Assembly (NCBI GenBank): GCA_016293845.1
Contig: JAEDDH010000009.1
Span: 1 to 64,000 of the forward strand
Reading direction: 5' to 3'
Origin: Bacteroidales bacterium
GTDB lineage: Bacteria > Bacteroidota > Bacteroidia > Bacteroidales > UBA3824
Length of the DNA: 64,000 bases
Position numbers and translations under genes: made by a program
Notes under the pieces: model-generated
Seen by the model: the letters and a program-made list of their open reading frames with translations, nothing else
Told to the model about the DNA's origin: nothing
The model's database searches: none
Part shown: positions 26,969 to 34,116 of the stretch, piece after piece
How the letters are laid out: each line of letters begins with the position of its first letter
Position numbering within the stretch: position 1 is the stretch's first letter

Positions 26969-27604
26969 TTAGATTACAATATTAACTTCTGCCGGTGGTT
27001 GAGGTAGTTCTATGTTGTCGGTAATGCCCATAGACTTGCCTCCTGCCTGCACTTGCATCGAAATCCATTGAAAAAATTTTCTAAAAGTGCTACTGTCCAT
27101 TGTGTCGAGCGAGTAGACATTGTCGGTGAGTTTTTTCAAAGGTTCGGTTTCGGCCTTAGGACCTGCTGCACACGCAACAATGTTGGTAAATGCAAGTTGT
27201 TTAACTTTTGGAATAGCGGAGTTGTACACTTGTATGTCGGATGGTTTGCCGTCGGTGAGCAAAAAAAGCAGAGGCATCCAGTCGCCTTTTTGCTCGCTTG
27301 AACCACGGTTGACATCTTTGCTGTACATCTGACATAGCATTTCCAAAGCCGCGCCTGTGTGGGTTGGACCCGAATCAGGAGTTGTGATTTCTGGCAGTTG
27401 CAGATCTTCCAACGGAGTAAGCGGGACAATCTGCTTAACATCTCTGTCGTATGTGATAATGCTGATACATACAGTTTCAAGGGCATAAGGGTCTTGCCTG
27501 AGTGTTGCCACCATATCGGCAAGACCAACTTTTACCGCTTCGATGGGTTCGCCTTGCATCGAACCCGATGTGTCTATCAAAATATAAACAGGAAGCCTTC
27601 TCAT
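26969..27604 (-). CDS. TerY-like VWA domain protein
   Basis: A 211-residue single-domain VWA protein beginning MRRLPVYILIDTSGSM with MIDAS residues D11, S13 and S15, then GPTHTGAALEML and LTDGKPSD. It ends shortly after the domain and lacks the zinc tail of its downstream paralogue. Spacing is 13 bp to the next gene and 16 bp to the previous, well inside the operon. Role as for TerY proteins: a metal-dependent adaptor; direct partners are not known from sequence. Confidence 0.88.
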   Translation of the reverse strand: MRRLPVYILIDTSGSMQGEPIEAVKVGLADMVATLRQDPYALETVCISIITYDRDVKQIVPLTPLEDLQLPEITTPDSGPTHTGAALEMLCQMYSKDVNRGSSEQKGDWMPLLFLLTDGKPSDIQVYNSAIPKVKQLAFTNIVACAAGPKAETEPLKKLTDNVYSLDTMDSSTFRKFFQWISMQVQAGGKSMGITDNIELPQPPAEVNIVI

Positions 27605-27620
27605 TTGTTACACATTATAA

Positions 27621-28259
27621 TTATACAACAATGTTGACTTCGGGTGGGGGAGGAGGAAGTTCCGACATCTTTTCGAGGTTGATGCCGCCTTCTTCGATTT
27701 TTTTGCTTCCCGTTGAAATTGATGCCGAAACCCACTTGAAAAATGCCTTGATGGTTGCGCTGTCGGCAGTGTCGAGTTGTACGACGTTTTCGGTAATCTG
27801 TTTGAGCGTGTTGGTGTTAGCACCCTGTCCCGCTGCGCAGGCTACCACCATTCCAAATTTTCGGCTTTTAAACTCGTTGAGTCCGACATTAAAATCGTCG
27901 GTAGGTTCTCCATCGGTCATAATGAAAACCAACGGACGCCAATCGCCTTTCCGTTCTGCGGTGGTTTTTACAATTTCGTTGTCGGTAGTCTTCGCCAGCA
28001 ACGACAACGCTTCGCCAAGTGCGGTGCAGCCGCTTGCATCGATATTGGGCTGTTGAAACGCAGCTAGTTCGGTAAGCGGTGTAATCTGCTGAGCCGTAGA
28101 ATTGAAAGTGATAATACTAATAAATGCGGTTTCCAAAGCGTATGGGTCGCTACGGAGCGAAGATATCAAAGTCTGCACTCCGTTTCTGACCGCCTCAATT
28201 GGTTCCCCGTACATCGACCCCGATGTGTCTAAAAGTAAATATACAGGTAGTCTTCTCAT
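27621..28259 (-). CDS. TerY-like VWA domain protein
   Basis: A 212-residue VWA protein nearly parallel to its neighbour, starting MRRLPVYLLLDTSGSM, with the MIDAS triad D11-S13-S15, SGCTALGEALSLL and MTDGEPTDDF. It ends in SELPPPPPEVNIVV, a tail that is similar in the other short VWA protein (LPQPPAEVNIVI). The gene lies one base after the upstream TerD-like gene. Both short VWA proteins probably arose by tandem duplication. Confidence 0.88.
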   Translation of the reverse strand: MRRLPVYLLLDTSGSMYGEPIEAVRNGVQTLISSLRSDPYALETAFISIITFNSTAQQITPLTELAAFQQPNIDASGCTALGEALSLLAKTTDNEIVKTTAERKGDWRPLVFIMTDGEPTDDFNVGLNEFKSRKFGMVVACAAGQGANTNTLKQITENVVQLDTADSATIKAFFKWVSASISTGSKKIEEGGINLEKMSELPPPPPEVNIVV

Positions 28260-28260
28260 A

Positions 28261-28971
28261 TTACTTGGTGTAAGATGTTAGTATTCTTTTAATTGTATTT
28301 CGCATATCGTGTTTGTCGGCGAAAGCATCTCCAATAGCAGCAAATGACCAATTTCCGTCTTTTCTTACAAGTTTACCCATAATTAGGGCATCCTTGCCTG
28401 CAAACAGAGCGTCTTTTGCCACATCGTACTGAGCAAATATAGAGTTCACCTTTTCGGGAGAGCCTTCAAACATTCTGATAGACACGTATGGAATCTGTTG
28501 AAAATCTACATTTGTAGGTTTGTAGATGTTGAGGAAAAAGATAATTTGCGCTATTTTGGGATTAACTTTCGACAAATCCACAGTAATGATTTCATTATCA
28601 AGGCCGTCGTCTCCTCCCGAATCGCCTTTGGTGTCGTCGGGTGTATGGTACATTGCTTTGTCGTCCGACCAATCTTTGCCAACAGGTAGTCCCCAATTGG
28701 TAAAATACGATTGGCGATATTGCGAAGAATAAAGTCCATCAACGAGTTGTCCGTTAGAGTCGGTCATTATGCAACTTAAATCTACATCAACGTCAGTCTC
28801 TCTTTCGCTCCAATGTGTTTTTCTGCCTAAGCCAAGAAAACCTTCGCTATCAACAATTTCCACTTTTGTAACAATCGCACCCCAATTGCAGCCTACACAA
28901 AAATTGGTAAGTTTTTGACCGCCATCTTTTTCAAGGTTGATGCGCTGTCCTTTTTCAAGATTTATTGCCAT
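28261..28971 (-). CDS. TerD-family calcium-binding stress protein
   Basis: A 236-residue TerD-domain protein. It has VDVDLSCIMTDSNG and the acidic Ca2+-site segment DDTKGDSGGDDGLDNEIITVDL, typical of the family. TerD proteins bind Ca2+ and are linked to tellurite, phage and other envelope or DNA stress responses; the molecular function is unsettled. Its first 33 residues are identical to those of the next TerD gene, and the two DNA segments are almost identical, pointing to recent duplication or gene conversion. A 14-residue insertion (EIVDSEGFLGLGRK region) follows that block. Confidence 0.88.
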   Translation of the reverse strand: MAINLEKGQRINLEKDGGQKLTNFCVGCNWGAIVTKVEIVDSEGFLGLGRKTHWSERETDVDVDLSCIMTDSNGQLVDGLYSSQYRQSYFTNWGLPVGKDWSDDKAMYHTPDDTKGDSGGDDGLDNEIITVDLSKVNPKIAQIIFFLNIYKPTNVDFQQIPYVSIRMFEGSPEKVNSIFAQYDVAKDALFAGKDALIMGKLVRKDGNWSFAAIGDAFADKHDMRNTIKRILTSYTK

Positions 28972-28992
28972 ATTTATTTTATTAAAGGTTAA

Positions 28993-29658
28993 TTATTTAC
29001 AATAATCTTTCGCCACTCTTGCTATGGTGATAACGATGGTAGGGTCGGGGTAAGCATCACCGATGGCGTTGAATTTCCATTCTCCGTTTCGGCGGTAGAG
29101 TTTGCCCATAATGAGAGCGCGTTTGCCTACACATTCGGTTTTAGTGGCCACATTATACGAAGCAAAAACCGAGTTAACTTTTCGAGAAGTGCCTTCGTAC
29201 ATACGTATAGTGGCGTAAGGAATGCCCGAAAAATCACCTGTGTATTCATCATTGTTGTAGATATTTAGGAAGAATACAATTGAATGTACATTGTCGTTAA
29301 CTTTGTTGAGGTCTACGGTGATAATCTCATTGTCGAGACCGTCATCTCCGTTTCGGTCGCCTATTATGTCGTCGCCAGTGTGATGAAGCGCACGGTCGAG
29401 AGTGTCGAGCTTGCCTTGGGGAAGACCTATCTTAGTAAAATTATAAGCCGGCGACCAAATGTGATCTACAATTTCTCCGTTTTCGTCGAACAAAAGACAA
29501 CTCAAGTCCAAGTCGACAGCAACCACCGAATTTGATAAACCGAAGAAGGTTTTTTTGGTAATCGCGCCCCAATTGCACCCTACACAAAAGTTGGTAAGTT
29601 TTTGACCACCATCTTTTTCAAGATTGATGCGCTGTCCTTTTTCAAGATTTATTGCCAT
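28993..29658 (-). CDS. TerD-family calcium-binding stress protein
   Basis: A 221-residue TerD-domain protein with VDLDLSCLLFDENGE, HHTGDDIIGDRNGDDGLDNE as the probable Ca2+ site, and the family end YRRNGEWKFNAIGDA. It starts with the same 33 residues as its downstream paralogue (MAINLEKGQRINLEKDGGQK and on). It is 18 bp downstream of the first TerD gene and 21 bp upstream of the next. Function as for the family: a Ca2+-dependent stress protein thought to associate with the inner membrane or the TerY-P proteins. Confidence 0.88.
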   Translation of the reverse strand: MAINLEKGQRINLEKDGGQKLTNFCVGCNWGAITKKTFFGLSNSVVAVDLDLSCLLFDENGEIVDHIWSPAYNFTKIGLPQGKLDTLDRALHHTGDDIIGDRNGDDGLDNEIITVDLNKVNDNVHSIVFFLNIYNNDEYTGDFSGIPYATIRMYEGTSRKVNSVFASYNVATKTECVGKRALIMGKLYRRNGEWKFNAIGDAYPDPTIVITIARVAKDYCK

Positions 29659-29676
29659 AAGAATCTGTGGTTTAGA

Positions 29677-30246
29677 TTAGTAACAATACTTATTAACAAG
29701 CGATTGCAAACCGCCTTTGCTGCCATTTCCTGTGGCTTCAAATTTCCATTCTCCGTTTCTGCGGTAGAGTCGTCCAAATTCTACGGCTGTTTCTATTGAG
29801 AAATCTTCGTCCAAATCATAGCGGGCTATTTCCTCGTTGTTTTCTTGATTGTAGATTCTGATGTACGAGTTACGTACTTGACCAAAATTTTGACGACGTT
29901 CTTCGGCGTGATGTATCGAGGCTGCGAAAACAATTTCTTGAATTTGCGAATCTACCTGATTGAGATTTACATATAAGGTTTCATCATCGCCACCGTCAGA
30001 ATTGCCACCTGTTTGGTCGTCGCCTGATGATTCAACTGAGCCGTCAGGAGATTTTGGGTTGTTGTAAAAAACGAAAAATTCGTCTTTTGGAGTTTTGCCG
30101 TTAGAGCCGAGCATAAATGCCGTGGCATCAAGGTCAAAGTCTTCTCCACTGCCTTGGTTGGGATTCCAACCTAATCCTACTGCAACTTTGTTGAGTTGCT
30201 TAATTTCAATTCGCTGTCCTTTTTCAAGATTTATCATCTTATGCAT
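29677..30246 (-). CDS. TerD/TerE-family protein, first gene of the Ter operon
   Basis: A TerD-domain protein of about 189 residues, closest of the three to classic TerD/TerE. It has GLGWNPNQGSGEDFDLDATA near the start, SSGDDQTGGNSDGGDDETLY as the Ca2+ site, AASIHHAEERRQNFGQV, and YDLDEDFSIETAVEFGRLYR near the end. The start is taken at ATG 30246 (MHKMINLEKGQR) because AGGAG sits 6 bp before it; the ATG at 30237 is the alternative by comparison with the paralogues. It follows the leader RNA and terminator at 30307-30345 by about 60 nt, with no separate promoter between them. Its expression, and that of the whole operon, would therefore depend on readthrough. Confidence 0.9.
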   Translation of the reverse strand: MHKMINLEKGQRIEIKQLNKVAVGLGWNPNQGSGEDFDLDATAFMLGSNGKTPKDEFFVFYNNPKSPDGSVESSGDDQTGGNSDGGDDETLYVNLNQVDSQIQEIVFAASIHHAEERRQNFGQVRNSYIRIYNQENNEEIARYDLDEDFSIETAVEFGRLYRRNGEWKFEATGNGSKGGLQSLVNKYCY

Positions 30247-30306
30247 AATTATCTCCTGCAAATCCCGAATCAGGAAGGTTTATAAATAACGTTGTAGTAG
30301 GCACAT

Positions 30307-30582
30307 AAAAAAACGTGGGATTTCACTTGTCAACTCGTCCCACGTCTCTTGGCCTTGGCCTGCCCTTCCTGTCAAGACGAGCAACACCGAAGCCCACGTT
30401 ATATGTATATACAACAAACCCACAATGGGTTTGAGATAATACATACCCGTAGACATTACTGTGTTGATTTGCTATTGACAGGAATTGAAACGGCCAAGTT
30501 TCGAGACGTCAAGAACAAAGCGTAAAGTAACGCCTTATTATATGTCTTTGTTGCCCCATCCACCCTCGGGCTTCAAAAAGCA
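30307..30582 (-). ncRNA. Structured leader RNA with terminator before the Ter/TerY-P operon (riboswitch/attenuator candidate)
   Basis: The predicted transcript runs from about 30582 down to the U-tract at 30307-30312. A rod-like fold is visible: stem A, 12 bp (30343-30354 with 30492-30498 and 30504-30508, 5-nt bulge); B, 10 bp (30366-30375 with 30475-30484); C, CAACAC/GTGTTG (30382-30387 with 30461-30466); D, 5 bp (30394-30398 with 30448-30452); E, 7 bp (30402-30408 with 30439-30445); and F, an 8-bp hairpin (30415-30422 with 30426-30433). An intrinsic terminator follows: 30313-30320 with 30338-30345, then U7. Its 5' arm shares 30343-30345 with the base of stem A, so the two cannot fully form together. 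A 16-codon frame (30559-30509) could encode a leader peptide. The family is not recognised. Confidence 0.55.
30313..30345 (-). terminator. Intrinsic terminator inside the Ter operon leader
   Basis: On the minus strand ACGTGGGA pairs with TCCCACGT (8 bp, 17-nt loop) and is followed by seven U residues. A second ACGTGGG at 30393-30399 could compete for the 3' arm. Confidence 0.75.
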
Positions 30583-30588
30583 ACATCA

Positions 30589-30619
30589 CAAAAATACAAA
30601 TGAGTTTTTAAAAAGTCAA
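30589..30619 (-). promoter_or_regulatory. Promoter of the Ter operon leader
   Basis: On the minus strand TTGAC (30615-30619) and TATTTTTG (30589-30596) are 18 bp apart, fitting the phylum pattern with slightly short spacing. It lies just downstream of the terminator of the esterase gene. Confidence 0.65.
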
Positions 30620-30629
30620 GAGTTTTGCA

Positions 30630-30656
30630 AAAAAAATATTTGCTATTATCGCAAAT
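30630..30656 (-). terminator. Intrinsic terminator after the esterase gene
   Basis: On the minus strand ATTTGC (30651-30656) pairs with GCAAAT (30638-30643), then ATTTTTTTT follows. It isolates the Ter operon from upstream transcription. Confidence 0.7.
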
Positions 30657-30680
30657 TGTTGATTTACTATGTTTTCTTCC

Positions 30681-31589
30681 TCACATCTCCTTCCCCACAA
30701 ACTCCATCACCCTTTTGGTGTAATGCTTTATTTCGGTTGAATCCATTGTTTTAAAGCCGTGTTTTAGTCCCGGGTAAATGAATATGTCCGAAGTTTTGGG
30801 CAACGAATCATGAAGCCAAATGGATTGGCGGGGGGGTACAATTGGGTCTTTGTCGCCGTGCGAAATTAGGATGGGCACGTGGGCAAGGCGTTGGGTGTAG
30901 TAGAGCGGCGAAAATGCTTTGGTGAGAATGTCGAAACGCTTTAAGTCGCGGTAGCGCATACGAAAAAATACCGACGAAACCAGCCTACGCAAACAATCAG
31001 GCACCACCGACCACATTTCTGAAATGTCGGTGGGACCAAAATCATCGATTATAAACTTGATATTTTCAGGATTTGGCAATTGAATGTAACTCATCATAGC
31101 CAGATGCGCTCCTGCCGACGACCCCCACAAGCCCACGTGTGCGGTATCGATGCCAAGGTAAGCGGCATTGTCGAAACAATATTTAATGGCATCGCGAACG
31201 TCGTAGATGCAGTTTTCGAGCGTGTTGGCGTGGCGGGCTATCAGACTGTAATCAATTGAAACAATCTCTATGTTATTGTTTAATAGTGTTTTAATGGTGT
31301 TGTAACGATAAAAATCCTGTATCTTGCGTTTTGTGCCGCTGATCCACGAGCCGCCGTGAATGTAGATAATGGTTTTATGTGTTGCGAGCGTATCGTGGGG
31401 ACGGTAAACGTCCAAGCGGATGTTTCGGCCGTCGATGATTTTGTAAACAAGTTCGGTAGGGTAGAGGGGTGTTTCGGGAGAGCGGTAGGTGTTTTGCCAA
31501 GTGGTGTAAAGTTTTGCTGTCGCAACTACCCACAACACACCCCAAATTGCCGCCGCAGCAATCAATAACGCCCGTTTTGCTTTTTTCAT
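30681..31589 (-). CDS. Membrane-anchored alpha/beta hydrolase (HSL-type esterase)
   Basis: A predicted carboxylesterase of about 302 residues. An N-terminal hydrophobic helix (ALLIAAAAIWGVLWVVATA) likely anchors it in the inner membrane or acts as a signal. The alpha/beta-hydrolase fold shows the oxyanion motif IIYIHGGSWISG, the nucleophile elbow GSSAG (WGSSAGAHLAMM), Asp in SHGDKDPIVPP and His in GLKHGF, completing a Ser-Asp-His triad. The start is placed at ATG 31589 (MKKAKRALL) because the ten residues before it do not resemble a signal sequence start. The substrate is unknown. It is a single gene with its own terminator. Confidence 0.82.
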   Translation of the reverse strand: MKKAKRALLIAAAAIWGVLWVVATAKLYTTWQNTYRSPETPLYPTELVYKIIDGRNIRLDVYRPHDTLATHKTIIYIHGGSWISGTKRKIQDFYRYNTIKTLLNNNIEIVSIDYSLIARHANTLENCIYDVRDAIKYCFDNAAYLGIDTAHVGLWGSSAGAHLAMMSYIQLPNPENIKFIIDDFGPTDISEMWSVVPDCLRRLVSSVFFRMRYRDLKRFDILTKAFSPLYYTQRLAHVPILISHGDKDPIVPPRQSIWLHDSLPKTSDIFIYPGLKHGFKTMDSTEIKHYTKRVMEFVGKEM

Positions 31590-31654
31590 TACAAATATTC
31601 TTTTAATATCTTTCGGCAAAAATATGTAATTAAATTTGTAACAAAAATTGTTTT

Positions 31655-32080
31655 TTATTTCTTTTCGTTTATTCTGAAAATTAATTTTTTATCTGATGGC
31701 CCCTTTTGGATTATTGTGTCTGCAAGTCCTTTTTTTGTTACAATCGGTACATTATTCTTTACCTCTACTATTGTTTCATTATCGGCGGCAAATGTTTCTA
31801 AGTTATAATTATTTACAGTAGAATCGTTTTTTATGATGGTGATATGGCGGAACCCTTCGCTGCCTTCGCCAATGAGGGCGGGAAACACTGTTTTGTGAAT
31901 ATTTATGGTGTAACATTCTGATTCGATGGTGTTTTCAATTTCGCCGCCAGAATACGACGGGTCGATGTGCATAAAGGGTGCTTTCATAAGCAGGTCTTGC
32001 AGTTGCTGTCCAAACATAAACGAGCCGAGGAGCAAAAATATCGATAGTATTGCCCCAAATTTTGCTATAAAGTTTTTCAT
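31655..32080 (-). CDS. Exported protein of unknown function
   Basis: A 141-residue protein with a signal peptide (MKNFIAKFGAILSIFLLLGS then FMFGQQ). The mature part is short and beta-rich with no recognised motif or Cys cluster. It lies 12 bp downstream of the ferredoxin-type membrane protein, so the two are likely cotranscribed. The stretch FMHIDPSYSGGEIENTIESE near residue 36 might bind a ligand, but this is not supported by any family I can name. Confidence 0.7.
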   Translation of the reverse strand: MKNFIAKFGAILSIFLLLGSFMFGQQLQDLLMKAPFMHIDPSYSGGEIENTIESECYTINIHKTVFPALIGEGSEGFRHITIIKNDSTVNNYNLETFAADNETIVEVKNNVPIVTKKGLADTIIQKGPSDKKLIFRINEKK

Positions 32081-32092
32081 AGTTGTAACGAT

Positions 32093-33115
32093 TTAAAAGA
32101 TTAATTTAAAGATAGTTTCAAGTCCGCCTCTTGCACACGAACCCAAGAATATTACCATAAACGAGTAGGCGAGGTAGAGAAAAATAACCCTTGCCGTGCT
32201 TGCGCTCACCTTTGCCGAAGTGCCTTTGATTCTGTAATTTAGAGCCTCCGACGGACAATTGTCGATACATTTTGCACATTTGGCGCAGGTAATAGATGGC
32301 TTATGGTCTTTGTTCATTGCCATTAACTGACATTTTGATATACATTTGTTGCATTTTATACATTTTTCTTTGTCTAACGAAATTTCAAATATGTTGATTT
32401 TGTTAAACAGCGACATTAATGCTCCCATAGGGCAGAATGTGGCGCACTGAATTCTTTTTTTGGTGAGTATCGGCAGCACTATAACCAATGCTACAAACAT
32501 TGTGTAAAAGATAATGTTTTTTATAAGCGTTACGCCGTCTACGATTTTTTCGCCCTCGGTAACAGCCTTAAACGGACAAAGCCAATTGCAATATTGCGGC
32601 ACAAGGCATTCGGCGCTCCACAATGCCATAAGTATCAGCATTGCAAAACTCAAATATTTAAACGAGGAGTTGATTTTTTTGATAATTGGGCGTTTGCCAA
32701 TGCGCGAGGTCATATCGTCCCAACCGCCGTAAAAGCAGCCCCACGAACAGAATGCGCGTCCCATAAGCACTGCGGCTGCTATCACTATCACCAACATCGA
32801 CGAGATGGATGCAAACCCTTCGTTGAGATTGCCCGAAAAGATGATTGTCTGCTTAATTGCCGCTGGCATTATCACCATTGTGGTAACGATGTGGCAAAAT
32901 GGAATGTCGCAATTGTAGATGGTGTTGGTGTCGTAATTGGTTGACCTTCTGATTTCTATGAGGTTTGCCATAAAACCTACCACAAACAAAAGTGCCGACA
33001 CTCCGAATGCAATTGCGCGATACTTGTCGGTTTTGCCCTTGTAGAGCATCAAGAAGAATCTTACCACAAACAGACCACCGCCTATGATACAAAGCACCAT
33101 CGGCACAGTGTCCAC
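32093..33115 (-). CDS. NapH/RdxA-type membrane ferredoxin (4Fe-4S)
   Basis: A 340-residue polytopic membrane protein that probably passes electrons between quinone and a redox partner. It contains the NapH-like paired motifs CSWGCFYGG and CNWLCP, and CATFCPMGAL, followed by two 4Fe-4S ferredoxin motifs (CIKCNKCISKC and CAKCAKCIDNCPSEAL). The only canonical start is GTG at 33115, but the frame continues upstream as good hydrophobic sequence (SVILFAHACFFWLAE) to a TAG at about 33173. The N-terminus may therefore be truncated, or initiation may use a rare codon. The cognate redox enzyme is not in this window. Confidence 0.8.
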   Translation of the reverse strand: MDTVPMVLCIIGGGLFVVRFFLMLYKGKTDKYRAIAFGVSALLFVVGFMANLIEIRRSTNYDTNTIYNCDIPFCHIVTTMVIMPAAIKQTIIFSGNLNEGFASISSMLVIVIAAAVLMGRAFCSWGCFYGGWDDMTSRIGKRPIIKKINSSFKYLSFAMLILMALWSAECLVPQYCNWLCPFKAVTEGEKIVDGVTLIKNIIFYTMFVALVIVLPILTKKRIQCATFCPMGALMSLFNKINIFEISLDKEKCIKCNKCISKCQLMAMNKDHKPSITCAKCAKCIDNCPSEALNYRIKGTSAKVSASTARVIFLYLAYSFMVIFLGSCARGGLETIFKLIF

Positions 33116-33182
33116 TTCGGCGAGCCAAAAGAAGCAAGCATGCGCGAATAAAATAACTGATATTAACTAAAAGTGTATCATA

Positions 33183-33434
33183 ATGGATACCAATCTTGAT
33201 TATAGAATACGAATAATTCCCGAAGGAGTTTCAGAAATTGAGAAACTTCCGGCATTGATAGGCGGAGTGGAACGCGCAGTTGAAAGCGTAAACTCAGCCG
33301 CTAACAACCGTGAAGGCTTTCGCAAGGGTGCAGAAACCGCCGATAAGTTAGAAAAGGAGATAAAAGAGATTGGCTCAGCCAGCCGGAAAGCAGGCGGCGA
33401 AGTTTTTATCTGCTCAAAAATTAGTAATGCCTAA
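33183..33434 (+). CDS. Short orphan ORF, possible phage-derived remnant
   Basis: An 83-residue frame starting MDTNLDYRIRIIPEGVSEIE with a charged helical middle (GFRKGAETADKLEKEIKEIG). Its style resembles the start of a phage tail tape-measure protein, but this is weak recognition. It ends abruptly (VFICSKISNA) where it runs 14 bp into the 3' end of the opposite-strand gene, as if only the 5' part of a larger gene remains. No other phage gene is near. It could also be a small host gene. Confidence 0.3.
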   Translation: MDTNLDYRIRIIPEGVSEIEKLPALIGGVERAVESVNSAANNREGFRKGAETADKLEKEIKEIGSASRKAGGEVFICSKISNA

Positions 33435-34116
33435 AATGTTTATCCAATATCGTCATTGATACTCCGGCGGTGAGCATTACTGCAAAGGTGTGTTTTTTCT
33501 TGGAGGTTTTGGATACGTTGAGAATGCCTTTTTCAAGACTTATTTCGCCAGTGATAACCACGTTGCCAACACCAATTTCGCCACCTCCTGCGGCAAGAAA
33601 TCCTGCATCGGCGGTGTGGTAGTAGTTTTTGGCGTCAATTGATCTAACAGGTTTGCCATTGTGCGATAGAGAGCGGCTTGCTGCGTAGCCGATAAATATG
33701 CCTCCTCCTACATAAAACGGCGTTAAGGGAATGTAATACCGTCCTTGCGGCTTAATTTCAAAATAGTTGATTTCGCCACGTGCCTCAATATTGTCGATTT
33801 TTACTTTGGTTTCGCCTTTGGATGTGTATGATACAAAAAGATATGCGCGAATATGCTCATCGAGAACATTGTGGATAGATCGAGCATTGCCCACTGAGTC
33901 GATAGGAATCAGCAATGTCTCTCCTATAAATGGTGTGTAGCCAATGCCCACTTGTGCGTTGAATCCAGGCTTGATGCTATGTAAAAATCTTAGCGAACTC
34001 ACCGACATGCCTGCGCCTATCTCCACAAAAGTTCCTGCTTTTTGTTGAGCATTGGCGCAGAGTGCTATCGTGCAGAGCCAAAAGGCAATGGCTGTTATAA
34101 TCCTGTTTTTTGGCAT
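33421..34116 (-). CDS. Outer-membrane beta-barrel-like protein
   Basis: A 231-residue protein with a signal peptide cleaved after ALCANA (residue ~23). It has alternating amphipathic strands (FVEIGAGMSVSSLRFL, FNAQVGIGYTPFI, AYLFVSYTSKGETKV, FYVGGGIFIGYAASR, FAVMLTAGVSMTIL) typical of an eight-strand porin-like barrel. No function can be named. Its first 22 bp overlap the end of folP. Confidence 0.7.
   Translation of the reverse strand: MPKNRIITAIAFWLCTIALCANAQQKAGTFVEIGAGMSVSSLRFLHSIKPGFNAQVGIGYTPFIGETLLIPIDSVGNARSIHNVLDEHIRAYLFVSYTSKGETKVKIDNIEARGEINYFEIKPQGRYYIPLTPFYVGGGIFIGYAASRSLSHNGKPVRSIDAKNYYHTADAGFLAAGGGEIGVGNVVITGEISLEKGILNVSKTSKKKHTFAVMLTAGVSMTILDKHFRHY

Noticed and set aside
30350..30385. 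Similarity of GACAGGAAGG...GCCAAGG to the SRP RNA core
   Set aside because: The bases pair in a long-range stem and the GNRA-closed SRP hairpin cannot be formed. Resemblance is superficial.
30509..30559. 16-codon leader peptide MGQQRHIIRRYFTLCS on the minus strand
   Set aside because: Too short to judge, with no run of a single amino acid pointing to classical amino-acid attenuation. Mentioned in the leader RNA entry only.
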